DNA of 64,000 nt from Xenorhabdus koppenhoeferi. GTDB lineage: Bacteria > Pseudomonadota > Gammaproteobacteria > Enterobacterales > Enterobacteriaceae. Position numbers and translations under genes: made by a program. The notes under the pieces were generated by a model. That model was given only the letters and a program-made list of their open reading frames with translations, made no database searches and was not told the origin of the DNA. Positions 46,281 to 57,300 of this stretch are shown here, one piece after another; the first letter of the stretch is position 1; each line of letters opens with the position of its first letter. The DNA lies in assembly GCF_900116635.1 (NCBI RefSeq), contig NZ_FPBJ01000003.1:62001-126000 (forward strand). Direction: 5' to 3'.

Positions 46281-47432
46281 ATGAGTTCATCTTTCATTGA
46301 AGGTAAAAATACAATAATTGATTCTTGGCATAAGATCATCCATGAATTGCTTCAGGAAGCTGATATTGAAATCAACGGCAAACGACCTTTCGATATACAT
46401 ATAAAAAATCCAAACTTCTATAAACGAGTGTTGAAAGAAGGCTCTCTGGGGTTGGGTGAAAGTTATATGGATGGCTGGTGGGAATGTGATCGCCTTGATA
46501 TTTTCTTTCATAAAATATTGCGGGCTGGTTTAGAACACCGCATACCAAAACGTATTAAAGATATTTTGCAGGTAATTGCCACCCGGATATTTAATCTACA
46601 ATCGCCCAAAAGAGCCTGGATTGTAGGTCAAGAACATTATGATTTAGGCAACGACCTTTTTACCCGAATGCTTGATCCTTATATGCAGTATTCTTGTGGT
46701 TACTGGAAAAATGCCAATACACTGGAAGAAGCTCAATCCCACAAGCTCCGTCTGATTTGTGAAAAACTACAACTATCCCCGGGGATGACATTATTAGATA
46801 TTGGCTGTGGATGGGGTGGGTTATCTGCTTATGCTGCAAAAAACTACGGTGTATCTGTTACTGGAGTCACAATCTCAGCTGAACAACAGAAATATGCACA
46901 AGAACGCTGTCAGGATCTAAGTGTAAAAATTATCCTTGAAGACTATCGAAATCTAAATCTTCAGTTTGATCGCATTGCTTCCGTTGGTATGTTTGAGCAC
47001 GTTGGCCCTAAAAATTATGCCACTTATTTTGATATTGTGAAAAAAAATCTAAAATCTGATGGCATATTTCTTCTCCATACTATCGGCTCTAATCGTGACA
47101 AATCGAGTGCCGATGCGTGGATCACCAAATATATTTTTCCAAATGGCTGTTTACCATCGATTCCAAGAATTGCCAAAGCCATTAATGGGAAATTTGTCAT
47201 GGAAGATTGGCACAATTTTGGTGCCGATTACGATCGGACACTTATGGCATGGTATGAACACTTTATTTCAAGCTGGCCCGAAATAGAACATAACTACAGC
47301 CCACGCTTCAAACGGATGTTCAGCTATTATTTAAATGCTTGCGCTGGTGCATTTCGAGCCAGAGATATTCAACTATGGCAGATTGTATTCAGCCCACAAG
47401 GCTTTGAAAAAGGACTGAGAGTACCTAGGTAA
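46281..47432 (+). CDS. cfa: Cyclopropane-fatty-acyl-phospholipid synthase
   Basis: A 383-residue SAM-dependent enzyme at the inner membrane that adds a methylene bridge to unsaturated acyl chains of phospholipids, protecting against acid and other stress. SAM motif LLDIGCGWGGLSAYAAKNYGVSVTGVT at about 172-198; active-site segments QYSCGYWKNANTLEEAQ and FEHVGPKNY, and the C-terminal YPFPNGCLPS-like YIFPNGCLPSI. Ribosome site ggagag precedes the ATG. It complements AdiA/AdiC in acid tolerance. Confidence 0.96.
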   Translation: MSSSFIEGKNTIIDSWHKIIHELLQEADIEINGKRPFDIHIKNPNFYKRVLKEGSLGLGESYMDGWWECDRLDIFFHKILRAGLEHRIPKRIKDILQVIATRIFNLQSPKRAWIVGQEHYDLGNDLFTRMLDPYMQYSCGYWKNANTLEEAQSHKLRLICEKLQLSPGMTLLDIGCGWGGLSAYAAKNYGVSVTGVTISAEQQKYAQERCQDLSVKIILEDYRNLNLQFDRIASVGMFEHVGPKNYATYFDIVKKNLKSDGIFLLHTIGSNRDKSSADAWITKYIFPNGCLPSIPRIAKAINGKFVMEDWHNFGADYDRTLMAWYEHFISSWPEIEHNYSPRFKRMFSYYLNACAGAFRARDIQLWQIVFSPQGFEKGLRVPR

Positions 47433-47456
47433 AGCATAATTCCACCGATAACATTC

Positions 47457-47490
47457 CAAAAGCTACAGAAACCGCATTCCTGTAGCTTTC
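47457..47490 (+). terminator. Terminator after cfa
   Basis: AAAGCTACAG and CTGTAGCTTT form a 10-bp stem with an 11-base loop, followed by a weak T-rich run, 25 bases past the cfa stop. Confidence 0.75.
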
Positions 47491-47556
47491 ATATTTGGTT
47501 GAATTTGGTTTAATGCCGTTGTCAAAAAGCCTATATCACAACTCAATAATATTTTT

Positions 47557-48201
47557 TTATTGTTCTTCGATTTGAGACAATGACCTTTCCTGTTCTTTTT
47601 GTGCCATGACTCGCTCAACAGTATCAACAATCGCCTGAGTCTGTGGATCAATCTCGATATTGACCTTTTGCCCCAGACGCCTCTTGCCGAGAGTAGTACG
47701 TTCTAATGTTTCCGGTATCAAGTGGACACAGAAGCGATTATTCACTACATCCCCAATCGTCAGACTGATGCCGTCAATGCCAATAAACCCTTTATGCAAG
47801 ATATACTTCATCAATTGCTTATCGTGAATTCGAAACCAGATTTCATGATTATTTTCAGAAGTGAAAATCTTGGCAATTTCAGCAGTCGTAATAATATGAC
47901 CAGACATCAGATGCCCGCCAATTTCGTCACCAAACTTAGCCGCCCTTTCCAGATTAACCAAGTCACCTGCCTTAAGTTCGCCAAGATTAGTCAAGCGAAG
48001 TGTTTCTTTCATCAAATCGAAGCTAATTAAATCGCCATCAATCTTCGTTACAGTCAAACAACAACCATTGTGGGAAACAGAAGCCCCCGCCTCAATTCCG
48101 GGTAATAATTCAGCCGGAAATTTAACAACATGAGTCCGAAAGTGCATTTTTTCATCAACAGCCACTATCGGCGCTTTTCCCTGAACAATACCTGTAAACA
48201 T
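47557..48201 (-). CDS. ribE: Riboflavin synthase alpha subunit
   Basis: A 214-residue trimeric enzyme that makes riboflavin from two 6,7-dimethyl-8-ribityllumazines (called ribC in E. coli). Two lumazine-binding repeats are visible: residues 1-97 ([26 protein letters not shown]) and 98-195 ([21 protein letters not shown]). The ATG at 48201 gives the invariant MFTGIVQ start and has gagg 6 bases upstream. Convergent with cfa and divergent from mdtK, as in E. coli. Confidence 0.95.
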   Translation of the reverse strand: MFTGIVQGKAPIVAVDEKMHFRTHVVKFPAELLPGIEAGASVSHNGCCLTVTKIDGDLISFDLMKETLRLTNLGELKAGDLVNLERAAKFGDEIGGHLMSGHIITTAEIAKIFTSENNHEIWFRIHDKQLMKYILHKGFIGIDGISLTIGDVVNNRFCVHLIPETLERTTLGKRRLGQKVNIEIDPQTQAIVDTVERVMAQKEQERSLSQIEEQ

Positions 48202-48464
48202 GGGAACCTCTTTAATAATTTTACCTAGCAAGTTAGTTTAACCCACTCATTGCTTTTAAACACTATGCAGGGTGTACGTAAATGTGGATACGATTCAATG
48301 AATAGTCTCAATTATTAAGTATAAACCCCGTATAATAATTGGATTAATAAAATGAGTCCTATACAATTAGTCGCTTATAAGCAATATATTTTCCGCTAAC
48401 ATCGTTTGCTCGCAGAAATATTCCTTGTTTTTTCAGTCAATTTTCAATCAAAAAGGTGTAGTAC

Positions 48465-49838
48465 GTGCAGAAATATTTAAATGAAGCGCGTAGTTTGCTC
48501 GCTCTGGGAATCCCCGTCATCATCGCACAATTTTCACAAACTGCGATGGGTGTCATCGATACAGTTATGGCCGGTAAAGCCGGTGCTATTGAGATGTCAG
48601 CCGTTGCCGTAGGCACGTCTATCTGGCTACCCACTATTCTATTTGGTCAGGGAGTATTGCTTGCCTTAACGCCAATCGTGGCACACATGAATGGCTCCGG
48701 CCAGAGAAAAGGTGTCGCAAGTCAGATCCAGCAAGGGTTTTGGCTGGCTACTTTCCTTTCTATTTTTGTCATCGTGATATTGTATAACAGCCGCTTTATT
48801 ATAGAAGCACAACATAATATCGATCCTGTTATGGCCCAAAAAGCGACGGATTTTATCCACGCGATTATGTGGGGGGCTCCTGGCTACTTGTTCTATCAGG
48901 TTCTGCGAGGTCAATGCGAAGGATTGTCGAAAACCAAACCAGCAATGATAATCGGTATTCTCGGGTTACTGGTTAATATCCCTGTCAACTATATTTTCAT
49001 TTACGGCAAATTTGGTGCTCCAGAATTGGGCGGTGTTGGCTGTGGTGTTGCAACAGCAACAGTTTACTGGGTTATGTTCCTTTTGCTACTTGCCTATGTT
49101 AAACATTTTCCTACCCAAAAGGACATCCAGACATTTAGCAATTTTGCAGCCCCTAAATGGTATACCCAAAAAAGAATTATCCTGCTTGGCTTACCTATCG
49201 CCCTGGCAATGTTCTTTGAAGTTACACTTTTTGCGGTTGTCTCATTGCTGATTTCTCCTCTTGGCGTTGTTTCCGTGGCTGGTCATCAGATATCACTCAA
49301 TTTCAGTTCATTGATGTTTATGTTCCCTTTGTCATTGGGGATCGCGGCAACTATCCGTGTTGGCTATAACCTTGGTAAACAATCAACCGAAGGTGCTAAG
49401 ATATCTGCATATACCAGTCTTATTGTTGGCTTGATCATTGCTTGTATGACCGCCACTTTCAGCGTGCTGTTCCGCAAACATATCGCATTTATGTATAACG
49501 ATAATCCTGAGGTTGTCATTCTTGCCTCTCATCTGATGTTATTTGCAGCTATTTATCAGCTTTCTGATGCTGTTCAAGTTATCGGTTCAGGTATATTGCG
49601 TGGGTATAAAGATACGCGCTCGATCTTCTTTATCACCTTAATCTCTTATTGGTTTTTAGGACTATCGAGCGGTTATATTCTGGGATTGACTAATTATATT
49701 ACTGAACCCATGGGACCAAAGGGCTTCTGGATAGGCTTTATTATAGGTTTAACCGCAGCAGCGTTCATGATGGGTTACCGGATTTGGTGGACACAAAAAC
49801 AGTCGGTTAGTTTTATCCTGAAACGTTCTACCCGTTAA
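48465..49838 (+). CDS. mdtK: Multidrug efflux MATE transporter MdtK (NorM)
   Basis: A 457-residue 12-helix Na+ or H+ antiporter that exports cationic drugs and dyes. It matches E. coli MdtK closely over the whole length: [100 protein letters not shown] start after aaggtg, giving the family N-terminus MQKYLNEA. The tRNA-Val gene follows. Confidence 0.95.
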   Translation: MQKYLNEARSLLALGIPVIIAQFSQTAMGVIDTVMAGKAGAIEMSAVAVGTSIWLPTILFGQGVLLALTPIVAHMNGSGQRKGVASQIQQGFWLATFLSIFVIVILYNSRFIIEAQHNIDPVMAQKATDFIHAIMWGAPGYLFYQVLRGQCEGLSKTKPAMIIGILGLLVNIPVNYIFIYGKFGAPELGGVGCGVATATVYWVMFLLLLAYVKHFPTQKDIQTFSNFAAPKWYTQKRIILLGLPIALAMFFEVTLFAVVSLLISPLGVVSVAGHQISLNFSSLMFMFPLSLGIAATIRVGYNLGKQSTEGAKISAYTSLIVGLIIACMTATFSVLFRKHIAFMYNDNPEVVILASHLMLFAAIYQLSDAVQVIGSGILRGYKDTRSIFFITLISYWFLGLSSGYILGLTNYITEPMGPKGFWIGFIIGLTAAAFMMGYRIWWTQKQSVSFILKRSTR

Positions 49839-49996
49839 TTTAGTATATTAAGCTATCAATCTAGGGGAAAAGCTTCAAATTCATTCTAAAAGATGTAAAT
49901 ACGAGCAGTTGAACAAGAATTTGCACTTTTCCCCTTGCCAGAAAGCTCAATGATCGTTAATATTCGTCCCCGTTGTCAGTCACGTAAATTTAAATT

Positions 49997-50073
49997 GCGT
50001 CCGTAGCTCAGTTGGTTAGAGCACCACCTTGACATGGTGGGGGTCGGTGGTTCAAGTCCACTCGGACGCACCA
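49997..50073 (+). tRNA. valV: tRNA-Val (GAC)
   Basis: 77 nt with acceptor stem GCGTCCG/CGGACGC, D-loop AGCTCAGTTGGTTAGAGC, anticodon GAC at 50031-50033 within CACCTTGACATGGTGG, T-arm GGTTCAAGTCC, and encoded CCA. E. coli has valV-valW, two tandem GAC valine tRNAs, at the same place after mdtK; here there is only one. Confidence 0.97.
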
Positions 50074-50585
50074 TTTCTTATTTCTTGTAAGAAATTATCA
50101 ATTCGCATAAAATAATCCTTGCTTTTTCCTCGTTATTTTCTTTGATTACATTTCTATAAATTAATAGTCTTCTAATCATTGCCTCACTAGAAACTCATTT
50201 ACATCTTTTTTGCGCAACAACTCCCTGATTTCTTTAACATGAACAGGATTATTTCCCTCTTCTCCTTGTATAAATCTTTTCAAGAACCGTTTTTTTGATT
50301 CATTTCACAGAAATTAGTCTCTATAATACGTTCCCATCATAAGTTGAATGGTTTCAGCCAATTGATTTACCGAATTCAGAAAAAATTACAGATGAATAAT
50401 CGTTCCCAGTCAGCATATCTGTATATAACTGACCTTACGCTAAAAAACTATTTAACGCGTTCTACTATCCATTTTTATCCGTTTTCCGTTATGTTGCGCA
50501 ACTTACAACATCAGATGATGTTGGCATCAATGTCAATGGTTGACGAGTCACTATTTTATCCATTAAAACCAGTAGATAAATTGTC
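50074..50585 (+). promoter_or_regulatory. pykF promoter region with likely Cra site
   Basis: About 510 bp without a credible gene. A TATAAT at 50322-50327 is followed 18 bases later by TGAATGGTTTCAGC at 50345-50358, a strong match to the Cra/FruR operator of E. coli pykF (consensus TGAAWCGNTTCA). The site overlaps the expected transcript start, consistent with repression. This leaves a leader of about 240 nt. The short ORF at 50344-50589 spans this control DNA and looks non-coding. Confidence 0.55.
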
Positions 50586-51995
50586 ATGAAAAAAACAAAA
50601 ATTGTTTGTACTATAGGGCCGAAAACAGAATCTGAAGAGAAATTGACTGAACTGCTCAATGCAGGCGTGAACGTAATGCGTCTGAATTTTTCTCACGGTG
50701 ACTACGAAGAACATGGTCAACGTATTAAAAATATTCGCGCAGTCACAGCAAAAACTGGCAAAAAAGCAGCAATCCTACTGGATACTAAAGGCCCTGAAAT
50801 CCGCACCATAAAACTGGAAAATGGTAATGATGTTTCCCTCACTGCGGGCCAGACTTTCACCTTTACAACAGACAAAACCGTCATTGGTAATCAAGAGCGT
50901 GTAGCCGTAACTTATGCGGGATTACCGGCAGATCTGGCACCAGGTAATACTGTATTGGTTGATGATGGTTTGATCGCCATGACAGTTAAAGAAATCACGG
51001 CAACTGAAGTCATCTGTGAAGTATTGAACAACGGTGATTTGGGCGAGAACAAAGGTGTTAACCTGCCAAATGTTTCCATCAACCTGCCTGCTTTGTCAGA
51101 AAAAGACAAACAAGATCTGGTGTTTGGTTGTGAACAAAGTGTAGATTTTATCGCTGCTTCCTTCATCCGTAAACGCGCCGATGTACTGGAAATTCGTGAA
51201 CATCTGAAAGCTCACGGCGGCGAGCATATCCAAATTATCTCGAAAATCGAAAATCAGGAAGGTCTGAATAATTTCGATGAAATTCTCGCAGCTTCCGATG
51301 GCATCATGGTTGCTCGTGGTGATTTGGGTGTCGAAATCCCTGTAGAAGAAGTTATCTTCGCACAGAAAATGATGATTGAAAAATGTAATGCGGCTCGTAA
51401 AGTTGTTATTACTGCAACACAAATGCTGGATTCCATGATCAAAAATCCACGTCCTACCCGTGCTGAAGCTGGCGACGTTGCCAACGCTATTCTAGATGGT
51501 ACTGATGCGGTGATGCTTTCCGGTGAAAGTGCCAAGGGAAAATACCCCATCGAAGCGGTTTCTATCATGGCAACTATCTGTGAACGCACAGATCGCGTTA
51601 TGAATAGTCGAATTGAAAATACCCAAACCCACAAACTGCGTGTTACCGAAGCAGTCAGCCGTGGTGCTGTTGAAATCGCTGAAAAGCTGGAAGCACCACT
51701 GATCGTTGTAGCGACCTACGGCGGTAAATCTGCAAGATCTATCCGCAAATATTTCCCTAATGCACAAATTCTTGCTTTGACTACAAATGAAATCACTGCT
51801 CGTCAATTACTGTTGGTGAAAGGCGTTTTTACACAGATTGTAAAAGAAATCGCTTCTACCGATGATTTTTATCGAATTGGTAAAGAAGCTGCTCTGGCAA
51901 GTGGCATGGCACATAAAGATGATATCGTTGTTATGGTATCTGGTGCTCTGGTACCAAGTGGTACAACGAACACGTCTTCTGTTCACGTGCTTTAA
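50586..51995 (+). CDS. pykF: Pyruvate kinase I (fructose 1,6-bisphosphate-activated)
   Basis: A 469-residue glycolytic enzyme that makes pyruvate and ATP from PEP. Features: [10 protein letters not shown] and [13 protein letters not shown] (ADP/PEP site), [10 protein letters not shown], the active-site signature [36 protein letters not shown], and a C-terminal domain with the effector region. It is type I by its synteny with lpp and length. With the ppsA relic in this window, PEP regeneration from pyruvate may be lost, making pyruvate kinase effectively one-way. Confidence 0.96.
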   Translation: MKKTKIVCTIGPKTESEEKLTELLNAGVNVMRLNFSHGDYEEHGQRIKNIRAVTAKTGKKAAILLDTKGPEIRTIKLENGNDVSLTAGQTFTFTTDKTVIGNQERVAVTYAGLPADLAPGNTVLVDDGLIAMTVKEITATEVICEVLNNGDLGENKGVNLPNVSINLPALSEKDKQDLVFGCEQSVDFIAASFIRKRADVLEIREHLKAHGGEHIQIISKIENQEGLNNFDEILAASDGIMVARGDLGVEIPVEEVIFAQKMMIEKCNAARKVVITATQMLDSMIKNPRPTRAEAGDVANAILDGTDAVMLSGESAKGKYPIEAVSIMATICERTDRVMNSRIENTQTHKLRVTEAVSRGAVEIAEKLEAPLIVVATYGGKSARSIRKYFPNAQILALTTNEITARQLLLVKGVFTQIVKEIASTDDFYRIGKEAALASGMAHKDDIVVMVSGALVPSGTTNTSSVHVL

Positions 51996-52021
51996 TTCTT
52001 TGTAATTTTAAATTGCAGATA

Positions 52022-52049
52022 CAGTGCCGCCTAATTTCAGGCAGCACTG
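52022..52049 (+). terminator. Hairpin after pykF
   Basis: CAGTGC-GCCT pairs with AGGC-GCACTG with one bulge on each side; it lacks a T-run. It is 26 bases after the pykF stop, so it may be a terminator or 3'-end protection. Confidence 0.5.
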
Positions 52050-52284
52050 CCAATCATAAAGCAACATTAATATGTTAAATTTATTGAACATATAACAAAT
52101 CGTTTTTTTATATCTCACTATCGCTCATCATTATCATGGTGAACTTTATAACCTATACACTGTTACATTAGACAGATTTCCCAATTTGAAATAAAACAAA
52201 ATTTCCGTTTTATTACCTATATCCAAAATTTATTGGTTTATTTTGAGATAAAGAACAGTAGATTTTTTTGTAGCAAAAATTTAT

Positions 52285-52320
52285 TCTCTTTCTAAAATAG
52301 TTTGTGTAATACTTAGATGG
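52285..52320 (+). promoter_or_regulatory. lpp promoter and conserved leader
   Basis: An AATACT -10 hexamer at 52308-52313 is followed by the leader gctacttggagactaac and atctagagggtaat, which closely follows the lpp mRNA leader of E. coli that starts at GCTACATGG. The start site should therefore be about 52320. The -35 is not clear. The region 51996-52284 to its left has no gene besides the hairpin after pykF. Confidence 0.6.
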
Positions 52321-52356
52321 CTACTTGGAGACTAACTTAATCTAGAGGGTAATGTG

Positions 52357-52593
52357 ATGAATCGTACTAAAGTTGTATTTGGTGCAGTAATTCTGGCTTC
52401 TACTCTGTTAGCAGGTTGTTCAAGCGCAACTAAAGTTGAACAGCTAGCTTCTCAGGTTCAAACTCTGGGTTCTAAAGTTGACCAGCTGAGCAATGACCTC
52501 GGTTCTATTCGTTCTGATGTGCAATCAGCCAAAGACGAAGCAGCTCGCGCCAATCAACGCCTTAATAACCAAGTTCATTCTTACAAGAAATAA
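52357..52593 (+). CDS. lpp: Major outer-membrane lipoprotein (Braun lipoprotein)
   Basis: A 78-residue lipoprotein with signal [21 protein letters not shown], lipidation at Cys21, heptad-repeat coiled-coil ([22 protein letters not shown]) and the C-terminal Lys that is joined to peptidoglycan (HSYKK). The ATG is chosen at 52357, not the GTG codon just before, on family grounds and the distance to gaggg. Abundant structural protein linking outer membrane and wall, with the linking done by L,D-transpeptidases such as the neighbouring LdtE-like gene. Confidence 0.97.
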   Translation: MNRTKVVFGAVILASTLLAGCSSATKVEQLASQVQTLGSKVDQLSNDLGSIRSDVQSAKDEAARANQRLNNQVHSYKK

Positions 52594-52610
52594 ACTTGTA
52601 GCAAATAACA

Positions 52611-52640
52611 AAAAATGGCGTGCTACTGTACGCCATTTTT
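52611..52640. terminator. Terminator after lpp
   Basis: AAAAATGGCGT and ACGCCATTTTT form an 11-bp perfect stem with an 8-base loop and end in a T-run; it lies 17 bases after the lpp stop and can serve the convergent ldtE-like gene too. Confidence 0.92.
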
Positions 52641-52697
52641 AACTGCTCTAATTCCCTTTTATTTCTCCAGCGGAGATCATCATCTATCAACTCTATT

Positions 52698-53762
52698 TCA
52701 AGTTTCTGGTTGGTAAATTGGCCCAGGTTGATACAACCGAGGCACTTTGACAGGTTTGATCTCGGTGATGTCTTTTTCACTAGTTTCAATCGATCTTGAA
52801 ATTTCCAATCCTTGCTGATTGTTTGAGGGCTGCCCTTTATTCACCAACATAGGCATTCCAGAACGACGGGTAATCGTTTGCTCGACAATAACTCCATCTG
52901 TCTCACGATTATCAAGGAATTTCACCAACCCCTCCGAGCGCAGAATTGGAATCATCTGAGGATCATCATTCTCCGTCTTGGAAAGTGGCTGATGAACTTC
53001 TATATAACGCTTACCATCCGGTTCCACCGTATATTTTATAGGTTCATTAATAACCTGAACACGGGTTCCCCGTGGAACAGTTCTGAATAAATCTTCAATA
53101 TCATCAGGACGCAAGCGAATACATCCGGAGCTGACACGCATACCGATGCCAAAATTCACATTTGTACCGTGGATAAGATATTCACCACGTCCGGCTGCTA
53201 AGCGTAAAGCAAAATCTCCCATTGGGTTATCTGGGCCAGATGGCATTACAGCAGGTAAAGTAATCCCCCTACTCGCATAATCCCTGCGAATGTTGGCAGT
53301 TGGTGTCCATGTTGGATTTTCAATCAACTGACTAACTGAAGTTGTCATCGTTGGCGTATCGCGCCCAAGCTGCCCTATTCCAATGGGATATACAATGACA
53401 TGATTGGTTCCCTTAGGATAATAATAGAGTCTGAGTTCAGCCAAATTGATAATAATACCTTGACGAGGTGTATCCGGGAGCAGCATTTGCGACGGAATAA
53501 TAAGTTCAGTACCTGCCTCCGGTAAATACGGATCAATTCCGGGATTAGCTTCCAGCATCGCCAGTAAACCTATTTGATATTTGGCAGCGATAGATTCCAG
53601 CGATAGCCCCTCGGCAGATACCACATAAGTGGTATTTTCACCGATCAGACGGCGATTGTCAGGTGGCAATGGGTACTCAACAGCATGGGCGATATTAGCC
53701 AATCCACTTAACGATAACATGCCAACCAAGAACATGCCGATAAAAGTTAAAAAACGCTTCAT
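52698..53762 (-). CDS. ldtE: L,D-transpeptidase (LdtE/YnhG-like)
   Basis: A 354-residue periplasmic enzyme of the YkuD family. N-terminal signal (MKRFLTFIGMFLVGMLSLSGLANIAHA), LysM-like region (YVVSAEGLSLESIAAKYQIG), then the catalytic domain RQGIIINLAELRLYYYPKG ... GEYLIHGTNVNFGIGMRVSSGCIRLRPDD, with the catalytic Cys in SSGCIRL and His in IHGT. It lies right after lpp as ynhG (ldtE) does in E. coli. Related enzymes either form 3-3 crosslinks or attach Lpp to peptidoglycan; the exact role is not shown by sequence. Confidence 0.9.
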   Translation of the reverse strand: MKRFLTFIGMFLVGMLSLSGLANIAHAVEYPLPPDNRRLIGENTTYVVSAEGLSLESIAAKYQIGLLAMLEANPGIDPYLPEAGTELIIPSQMLLPDTPRQGIIINLAELRLYYYPKGTNHVIVYPIGIGQLGRDTPTMTTSVSQLIENPTWTPTANIRRDYASRGITLPAVMPSGPDNPMGDFALRLAAGRGEYLIHGTNVNFGIGMRVSSGCIRLRPDDIEDLFRTVPRGTRVQVINEPIKYTVEPDGKRYIEVHQPLSKTENDDPQMIPILRSEGLVKFLDNRETDGVIVEQTITRRSGMPMLVNKGQPSNNQQGLEISRSIETSEKDITEIKPVKVPRLYQPGPIYQPET

Positions 53763-53915
53763 ACATGCCCCCTGAGATGATACTTGAAATGTCTGTGATT
53801 AATTAATAGCCTGTTTTGTATTCTATCGCATTCATTATAAACAGTGTCATATCGTTCCTGCCAGCCAGATACTGACAGGGGCAAAATGCAATACTATCAC
53901 TCTAGAGGGATAACA

Positions 53916-54329
53916 CTAAGATAAAACAGCCGTTGTCAGGCGAGATGTACAACATAATTGTTGTTGCTCATTATAGATGTCAATCTGCCAAACCTGATGT
54001 GAACGACCAAGGTGAATAGGTTTACAAATGCCTTTAACTGTGCCTTCCCGAACAGATTTCAGATGATTGGCATTGATTTCCACCCCCACTACTTTCTGTT
54101 CACCTTCCGAGCAAAGATATCCCGCAAACGAACCGAGTGTTTCAGCCAATACTACAGATGCACCACCATGCAAGATCCCAAATGGCTGTTTAGTTCGTTG
54201 ATCAACCGGCATCGTTGCTTCAATAAAATCATCGCCAATCTGGATAAATTCGATTCCTAAATGCTCCACTATACTGTTATTATTCATGCTGTTAAGTGAA
54301 CCCACATCTATATGACGTTTCCAAATCAC
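53916..54329 (-). CDS. menI: 1,4-dihydroxy-2-naphthoyl-CoA hydrolase (hotdog thioesterase MenI)
   Basis: A 137-residue hotdog-fold thioesterase (YdiI/MenI) in menaquinone synthesis. The catalytic segment TKQPFGILHGGASVVLAETLGS with Glu, and KVVGVEINANHLKS, match E. coli. Start MIWKR is the family start. Its ATG overlaps the ydiJ stop (ATGA), so the two are translationally coupled. In E. coli sufABCDSE lies between ldtE and menI; here only about 150 bp separate them. Confidence 0.93.
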   Translation of the reverse strand: MIWKRHIDVGSLNSMNNNSIVEHLGIEFIQIGDDFIEATMPVDQRTKQPFGILHGGASVVLAETLGSFAGYLCSEGEQKVVGVEINANHLKSVREGTVKGICKPIHLGRSHQVWQIDIYNEQQQLCCTSRLTTAVLS

Positions 54330-57300
54330 GGTACTATCTCCAATAAGGCTTGTAATGGGTGTTTAAGTTGCTTTCCTTCTACGCGTTTCACTTGACTGCG
54401 GCATGAATACCCTGTACTCAAACAATGTTCCAAAGACAGATTGCTCAGTGCCGGAGCCCATGAAAGTTTGTAGATACCAACCGAGTTCTCCAGATTTTGC
54501 TTTTCATGTCCATATGTACCTGCCATGCCACAACACCCCACACTGAGATTATTCAAGTTATGACCAAAGTGACGGAAGATATCACCCCACTGCTTACCGC
54601 TATTAGGCAGTGATGTGGTTTCTGTACAGTGCCCCAATAAATACCAGTTATAGTTGGATATTGAGTCATCGCGTTTCTCTTGTGGCATTTTTTCCGGCAG
54701 AATGTTAGCCAGCCATTCATGAACTAATTGGACTTTAAAAGTGCCTCTCTGTTCTCCCAGAATATCTTTATATTCATCCCGATAACATAACACCAAAGCA
54801 GGATCGACCCCTATCATAGGGATATTCAGGCATGCCATCCGGTTAAGAAATTCGGCTGTTTTCCCTGCTGTCTTGGCAAATTGACTCAGGAATCCTTTCA
54901 CATGCTGTGCTTTTCCATTAGGTGTAAATGGCAGTAACACAGGTTTATATCCCAATTTTTCCGCCAACTGGACAAAATCAGTGACAACTTTCGCATCGTG
55001 GTAACTCGTAAAAGGATCTTGAACAATCAATACGTATTGCTCACGCAGAGATGGTGATAAGTTTTCCAACTGTTCGAGCGTCGTCCTTGCTGCATAATGT
55101 CCTGCAAGTTGCTGTTGCAGGGTCGGGTAAGAAAGCAAAGGCAGATCGACCATACCAATCGTATGCTGACTGATTTTTTGTACCCAAGGTTGTTTTAAGA
55201 AGAAATTAAATACCCGAGGCGCTTTTGCCATTAATGGTGTGCTGTGTTCAACATTCGCCACAATATGATCACGCAATGGACGCAAGTAACGCCCGTGATA
55301 AAGAGCCAGAAAACGTGCGCGAAATGAAGGTACATCAATCTTGATCGGGCATTGTGTCGAGCAGGCTTTACACGCTAAACAACCTGACATCGCTTCTTTC
55401 ACTTCATGTGAGAAATCATATTCTCCTCGCCATGCCTGCCAGCTATAACGGGTTTTTTCAATCAAGCCCCGTAAACTAGAGCGCTTCTGATTCAGCCCCT
55501 GCTCCAATAATTCGGGTTCAACACCCTGCTCCGACAACAATCGTAACCATTCCCTGACAAGAGTAGCCCTGCCTTTAGGAGAATGAATGCGATGCTGGCT
55601 GATCTTCATTGAAGGACACATTGGGCTTTTGACATCAAAATTGAAGCAAAGACCATTGCCATTACATTCCATCGCACCACGAAATGCGGTTCTCACATTA
55701 ACAGGAATTGTACGATCATAAGTTCCGCGTTTGGCTGCATCGACTTTCATCATCGGGACATCGATCCCAATTGGTGAACAGATTTTCCCGGGATTCAACC
55801 GATTGAGTGGATCAAATGCCGCTTTTATCCGACGCAGTTCGCTATATAAAATTTCACCAAAAAAAGCTGGGCTATACTCAGCTCTAAATCCCTTGCCATG
55901 CTCCCCCCATAGCAATCCACCGTATTTGGCCGTCAAACGAACAATTTCATCGGAAATCTGCTTCATCAGGATTTCCTGTTGAGGATCACACATGTCTAAA
56001 GCCGGGCGAACATGTAAAACACCGGCATCTACATGTCCGAACATACCGTAATCCAACTTATGGTTATCCAAAAGTTGCCGAAACTCAGCAATATAATCGG
56101 CAAGATGTTGAGGAGGAACGCAAGTGTCTTCGACAAATGGGATAGGTTTGGCTGCCCCTTTGCTGTTACCGAGCAAACCTACGGATTTTTTCCGCATGGC
56201 GTAAATACGTTCGATATCCATCAAGTTATGGCATGTTTGATAGCCAATGACCCCAGCCTGATTTTTTGCCATCGATTCATCAAGGCGCAGGCAAAGATCG
56301 TGAACCTGTTGCTCAATTTGCTGTTCATCATCGCCACTGAATTCGACAATATTCAGCCCTTGCATATCCTTATCAGGCACATCAGTAATCAATTCCTTTA
56401 CTGAATGCCAAATGATATCTTCACGCGCTAAGTTGAGTACCCTGGAATCTACCGTTTCAACCGAAAGCGCCCTGGCTGCCACCATAAAAGGGGCATTACG
56501 CAGCGCTGAATCAAAGGAATCATATTTGACATTCACCAATCGCCTGGCTTTTGGCAGCGGAGTAATATCTAGAGTGGCCTCCGTAATGAAGGCCAATGTA
56601 CCTTCAGAGCCAGTCAGGATACGAGTAAGATCGAATGTCTGCATATCATTACTGAACACATGGCGCAAATCATATCCCGTCAGAAATCGGTTGAGCTTAG
56701 GGAATTTCTCGATGATTAATTTGCGTTGCTCACGGCAACGTTCCAGTACTGTTTTGTAAACATGGCCAATGATCGTTTCTTCCTGAGCAATCGATTCCGC
56801 TAATGATGTACTCATAGGTCGGGTATCAAACATTTCTCCGCCCAATAAAACCGCACGCACACCAAGTACATGATCTGAGGTTTTACCATAAACCAGTGAA
56901 CCTTGACCGGAAGCATCTGTATTGATCATACCACCCAACGTCGCACGATTACTGGTTGATAATTCAGGAGAGAAAAAGTAACCAAAAGGTTTTAGATATT
57001 GATTGAGTTGATCTTTAATGACACCCGCTTCGACTTTAACCCATCCCTGTTCTGGATTAATTTCCAGAATTCGGTTCATATAACGGGACATATCCACCAC
57101 AATACCATTGTTAAGTGATTGCCCATTCGTACCGGTTCCCCCGCCACGGGGAGTAAATGTCAGAGTCTGAAAATGCCCCTTTGCGGCAACCCTTGCCAGC
57201 AGTACAACATCGGCACTGGAACGCGGAAATACAATGGCTTGCGGTAACAATTGATAAATGCTGTTATCTGTTGCCATCGTCAACCGATCGGCATAGCTAC

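Noticed and set aside
48202..48464. FMN riboswitch near ribE
   Set aside because: The conserved RFN stems are not visible; in this group the riboswitch belongs to ribB, which is not in the window.
50344..50589. 81-codon ORF ahead of pykF
   Set aside because: It spans the Cra site and leader, lacks a ribosome site and recognisable motifs, and its end overlaps the pykF start.
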